Source: MED-G105 sp039819085
GTDB lineage: Bacteria > Pseudomonadota > Alphaproteobacteria > Caulobacterales > Parvularculaceae
Length of the DNA: 64,000 nt
NCBI GenBank assembly: GCA_039819085.1
Contig: JBCBSQ010000007.1
Span: forward strand, 70,192 to 134,191
Direction of reading: 5' to 3'
In this document: piece after piece, positions 61,284 to 64,000 of the stretch
Numbering within the stretch: the first letter of the stretch is position 1
Layout: each line of letters opens with the position of its first letter
Made by a program: the position numbers and the translations under genes
The notes under the pieces: model-generated
What the model saw: only the letters and a program-made list of their open reading frames with translations
Databases searched by the model: none
Told to the model about the DNA's origin: nothing

Positions 61284-63230
61284 TTAAATGTCGTCGTCAG
61301 CTACCGACGCGCCGAGACCGCAGACGAACGTCAGCAGGTCAGCCGCTGTTTCCGACAGGTTGTTCGCGGTGTGCGGACCAAAGCGGCCGCTGTCGCATGA
61401 CCGCGCCTTCAGCGAGAAGCCGTCATTGCCGTTGTCGCCATAGTCAGCGGCCACGCCAAGTTCCGGGTTCCAGAGGAGACGGTCCATGTCCGCTTCCTGC
61501 GATTCCTCGACCGGGACGAACCAGGTCCAGGTGACGTCCGCACGACCGAAATCCTCCATGCCGAGTGGGCCGGCGCAGTGAACGTCCGTGAAGCGGGCGC
61601 CGCCGCCGCTGAGGATCTCGTCAAGCGCGCCGCCGTAGATCACAGTTTCGCCGTGCTCGATCAGGTCTTCGCGAACGGTGAATTCGCAAGCGCCTTCGAT
61701 GCCCTTGGACGACTTGTTGAGGATCACCGCACCGCGGTACTCCGTCAGGCCTTCAACCGTGCCCGCCTTCACGTTGCCGTGCTCATCGCGATCTTCCAGC
61801 TTCGGAAGACCGGTGACGCGGAACGCGCTCTTGGATTCGCGGTTGTTGTTGTCGTTCACCCAGTCAAACGGACCGAAGATGAGGCCAGAGCGAACGATGC
61901 GGAACGCGTCTTCGCCATTGTCCTCTTCGTAGTTGACCAGAGTCTCGATGACGTTGCCGTCTGCGGACAGCATGGCCCGCGGCGACGGATCGCCTTCCGG
62001 ATCCTGGACTTGCGCGCCGGTGAAGCCAGGCGTCTCGTCGAGGACGATCGAGTAGTTCACGACGTCGACGTCCTGGGTCTTGATCGCGCCATTCTGGGCC
62101 GACAGGATGAACAGAAGCGCTGCGCCTTCCTGCTTTCCGTTCGGGCCGATCGTGCTTTGGTCGAGGTCGAAGCACGAAATCACTTCCGCGCCCGTCATGG
62201 TGATCGTGACGACATCATTGATCGGGGGATAAACGCCGCTCGGTCCAGGGCCGGCAGGGCAGCCCGGCGTGGTGAAGCCGACGCCCGCGATGCCAGTCGC
62301 GTCCTTGAACTCGAAACCGATCGAGTAGGTTGCGATGTCGCTGGCGTCCACATAGCGGAACGTACGCTCACCGGCGGACAGGAGGTCCTTCGCCTTCAGA
62401 GAGAAGAGCGCATTCTTCACTTTAAAGTCGATGACGCCAAAGTCGTCGTCAACAAAGAGGCCAACGCCTTTTGAAGAGTCGCCCGGGAACTGCACGTCGT
62501 CGAGGAAAAGCTCGAACGGGTCTTCCAGATCATAGTCGACTTCGAGGTCCTTCGGCGAAATGAAGTTCGAGATGAAGACCGCGTCTTCGCCGCAGCTTGT
62601 CAGCTGAAGCGGCTGTTCGAGGCTACGCGCTTGGCCCGGAAGATCCGGATCCGTGATGGTGAACTGAACGAACGTCGCAGCGCATTCAGTCAACGCGATC
62701 GGCAGCATGAAGCCGATGTCGGTCTCGCCGCCTTCAGCCGCGTCAAAGCTGAACGTCGCCGTCTTTTCGCCGGCCTTGATGAGGCTGCCGAAAGCGCCCT
62801 GGGAATCAACGTCGTCTTCGCCGGCGCGAATGATCTCGGCTGGCGAGAAGTCCTGCTTCCATTGCGCCGGGCCCGTGAGATCGATCGTGATGATCATGTT
62901 GTTGTTGCCCGGAACGATATTCAGGTCCGGAACAATGTCGTCGAGGTTCACTTCGAAATGAGCCGGCATGTACTTGCCGAGCGCGACGTTAAAGTCGCGA
63001 GCTTCGGACAGTTCAACGGGGCCGGTTTCGACTGTCGTCCGGTCCGTGTCCGGGAACTGCGGATTCGGCGCGAGGTCCGTATCCATCTCGAGCACAGGGT
63101 TAACGCCGCCGGCGCCAGTTCCCGTGAAGTTGTTGATATTCTGAATGTTAGCCTGCAGCTCACCCGCGTGGGCGGCCGTCGCGCAGAAAAGGACTGCGCA
63201 GCCAGATAGAAGGGTAGTTTTCAAGCGCAT
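61284..63230 (-). CDS. Large acidic exported protein of unknown function
   Basis: A 648-residue protein that I do not recognise. The signal peptide is clear from ATG 63230 (RLKTTLLSGCAVLFCATAAHA, cleavage near AHA-GEL). The mature part is strongly acidic and beta-rich, with repeated short strand-like stretches, several Cys pairs (for example ECAA, SCGED, PGCPAGPG, SCFDL, ACEF, HCAG, SCDS, VCGL) and many Asn-Asp segments suited to calcium binding. It has no enzymatic motif, no transmembrane end, no PEP-CTERM or LPXTG. A GGAGG site precedes ATG 63230. With its own TTGACA promoter, ~180-base leader and terminator, it is probably made in quantity, such as a surface-layer or secreted adhesion protein; proximity to the gsp operon suggests export, not proof. 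Confidence 0.75.
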   Translation of the reverse strand: MRLKTTLLSGCAVLFCATAAHAGELQANIQNINNFTGTGAGGVNPVLEMDTDLAPNPQFPDTDRTTVETGPVELSEARDFNVALGKYMPAHFEVNLDDIVPDLNIVPGNNNMIITIDLTGPAQWKQDFSPAEIIRAGEDDVDSQGAFGSLIKAGEKTATFSFDAAEGGETDIGFMLPIALTECAATFVQFTITDPDLPGQARSLEQPLQLTSCGEDAVFISNFISPKDLEVDYDLEDPFELFLDDVQFPGDSSKGVGLFVDDDFGVIDFKVKNALFSLKAKDLLSAGERTFRYVDASDIATYSIGFEFKDATGIAGVGFTTPGCPAGPGPSGVYPPINDVVTITMTGAEVISCFDLDQSTIGPNGKQEGAALLFILSAQNGAIKTQDVDVVNYSIVLDETPGFTGAQVQDPEGDPSPRAMLSADGNVIETLVNYEEDNGEDAFRIVRSGLIFGPFDWVNDNNNRESKSAFRVTGLPKLEDRDEHGNVKAGTVEGLTEYRGAVILNKSSKGIEGACEFTVREDLIEHGETVIYGGALDEILSGGGARFTDVHCAGPLGMEDFGRADVTWTWFVPVEESQEADMDRLLWNPELGVAADYGDNGNDGFSLKARSCDSGRFGPHTANNLSETAADLLTFVCGLGASVADDDI

Positions 63231-63416
63231 CATTGCCTCCGATAGTGTTACACAGTCGGGACGAAAGCTATGGGGCAAAAGCGTATGAGAATGTCGTTTC
63301 GGCTGGTCTAAAGAAGACCAACAATTCGAGCGAGGGATTCTTCCTCTTAACTCTACGATTCTCCCCCCAAAGGAGCTCTAAATCGATCGATCCCCCAATC
63401 TAGTCCCAACTCCTCC

Positions 63417-63445
63417 GTGCTAAAACTAAGCTTACGGATTGTCAA
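63417..63445 (-). promoter_or_regulatory. Predicted promoter of the acidic exported protein
   Basis: On the minus strand a perfect TTGACA (63445-63440) is followed 17 bp later by TAGCAC (63422-63417). The -35 box is ideal and the -10 box weak. Transcription would begin near 63410, giving a leader of about 180 bases before the ATG at 63230. Confidence 0.5.
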
Positions 63446-63552
63446 TCGTCCCGTTAAGTTTCGCCAACGATTTAACTGCTATTTTCGGTGTCGTTTCCAT
63501 TTTGTTGTGCAGCAGAAAAAGCCAGGGTTGTGTCGCTGAGCGCACGCGCAAC

Positions 63553-63564
63553 TATACGCGTATA
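63553..63564. promoter_or_regulatory. Perfect 12-bp palindrome upstream of the prepilin-like gene
   Basis: TATACGCGTATA is a perfect palindrome; its right half runs into AAATCG, so a TATAAA hexamer overlaps it. It may be an operator laid across a -10 box. No -35 match is evident at the standard distance. Confidence 0.4.
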
Positions 63565-63605
63565 AAATCGGGTTCGGCGCCAGCGATTGAAGAGGCGGTC
63601 GATCT

Positions 63606-64000
63606 ATGGGTTTGAGTTGGAGCATCGCCTCGGCCCCTTTTCAGGCAGTCCTGTCGCCTATTCTTTCAAACGCTCGGAAGAGAGTGTCGCGCCGGCGTAA
63701 GATCGGATCGGATTTAGCGAGCGGTTTTGCGCGGTCGCAGCGCGGCTTGTCGCTGGTGGAGATGCTCGTCGCGTTGGCGATCACGGCGATCGTCATGACC
63801 GTCTTTATTCAGTCTCTGTCGCAACAGGCGCGCCTCAATGATCGCATTCGGACGGTGGCGGCGGAGACCCTTGCCGACAACGTCGCCGAAGGCCAGTTCC
63901 ACGCGGTCGTGTCGGGATTGACGCCTGTCTGGCGCGAAGATGACGCCGGGCGGTTCGTGGGCGATCGCGAACAGTTTGAGGGACTGACCCGGACGCCGTT
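63606..64000 (+). CDS. Prepilin-like protein, GspI/GspJ type (5' part; runs off the window)
   Basis: An open frame of at least 131 codons begins at ATG 63606 and continues past the window end. It contains the prepilin motif RGLSLVEMLVALAITAIVM at residues ~47-65 (cleavage after Gly), followed by SQQARLNDRIRTVAAETL. The ~47-residue leader before the motif is long; GTG 63684 would shorten it but lies on a purine stretch instead of after one. Type and position suggest a minor pseudopilin (GspI or GspJ) of the same secretion system, transcribed away from it. Only part of the gene can be judged. Confidence 0.75.
   Translation, partial: MGLSWSIASAPFQAVLSPILSNARKRVSRRRKIGSDLASGFARSQRGLSLVEMLVALAITAIVMTVFIQSLSQQARLNDRIRTVAAETLADNVAEGQFHAVVSGLTPVWREDDAGRFVGDREQFEGLTRTP

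Larger units (their letters stand above)
63231..63605. promoter_or_regulatory. A/T-rich divergent promoter region
   Basis: This 375-bp gap is visibly richer in A and T than the rest of the window and contains no gene. It holds the minus-strand promoter at 63417-63445, a 6-bp inverted repeat TGGTCT-AAAGA-AGACCA near 63304-63320 in the leader of the exported protein, and the perfect palindrome TATACGCGTATA at 63553-63564, about 40 bp before the prepilin-like gene. Confidence 0.6.

Overview
The window is GC-rich chromosomal DNA with tightly packed genes, many joined by ATGA or GTGA stop/start overlaps. The gene families suggest an aerobic, free-living alphaproteobacterium of the Caulobacterales / Parvularculales / Hyphomonadales type: a PutA without a DNA-binding domain, a thiolase plus FadB-type beta-oxidation pair, a TonB-dependent receptor, a PhoX-type phosphatase, the bacterial Lhr / DNA ligase / exonuclease repair set, SqdB and a short type II secretion operon. 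The lineage is inferred from gene content only; no 16S rRNA gene is present. I see no CRISPR array, insertion sequence, prophage or plasmid origin.

Layout. 1-5.8 kb: the 3' end of threonine synthase, an M16 peptidase, a GNAT acetyltransferase, a large membrane protein with a low-complexity tail, an AlgH-family protein and a Prx5-type peroxiredoxin. 5.8-12 kb (minus strand): putA followed by a LytS/LytTR two-component pair, all three joined by 4-bp overlaps. 12.2-16 kb (plus): thiolase, a small membrane protein and a FadB-like multifunctional enzyme, ending in a strong terminator and a REP-like palindromic element. 16.5-22.8 kb: GyrI-like protein, membrane protein, NUDIX hydrolase, CPBP protease, HerA-like ATPase, acidic anchored protein, Hpt protein and a CoxE-type VWA protein. 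23-25 kb: a Tat-exported PhoX-like phosphatase. 25-31.5 kb (minus): an uptake locus with an AraC regulator, TonB-dependent receptor, alpha/beta hydrolase and MFS transporter.

31.6-33.8 kb: a 2H phosphoesterase, monothiol glutaredoxin and two uncharacterised genes. 33.7-42.5 kb: a DNA-repair island (ATP-dependent ligase, metallo-beta-lactamase exonuclease, Lhr-type helicase) into which a DUF4199 protein, a membrane-tethered LuxR regulator and an RND/MMPL exporter are inserted. 42.5-56.4 kb: a DUF885 protein, an exosortase-A-type O-glycosylation ligase homologue, a methyltransferase with a lipoprotein signal, initiator tRNA-fMet, trxB, an FkbM methyltransferase, a glycine-zipper lipoprotein, a CurA-type reductase, a GT-C-like membrane glycosyltransferase, an HSL-type hydrolase and UDP-sulfoquinovose synthase. 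56.7-64 kb: tRNA-Asp, a gspE-F-G-H operon, a large acidic exported protein with its own promoter, long leader and terminator, and a prepilin-like gene that runs off the window edge.

The places most worth a second look are the exported acidic protein beside the secretion operon, the lipoprotein-type methyltransferase, the putA-coupled two-component system, the split repair island with its nested membrane and regulator genes, the uptake locus, and several palindromic intergenic elements. I did not find a complete system that I can call undescribed. Most protein functions rest on family motifs read by eye, without database searches.
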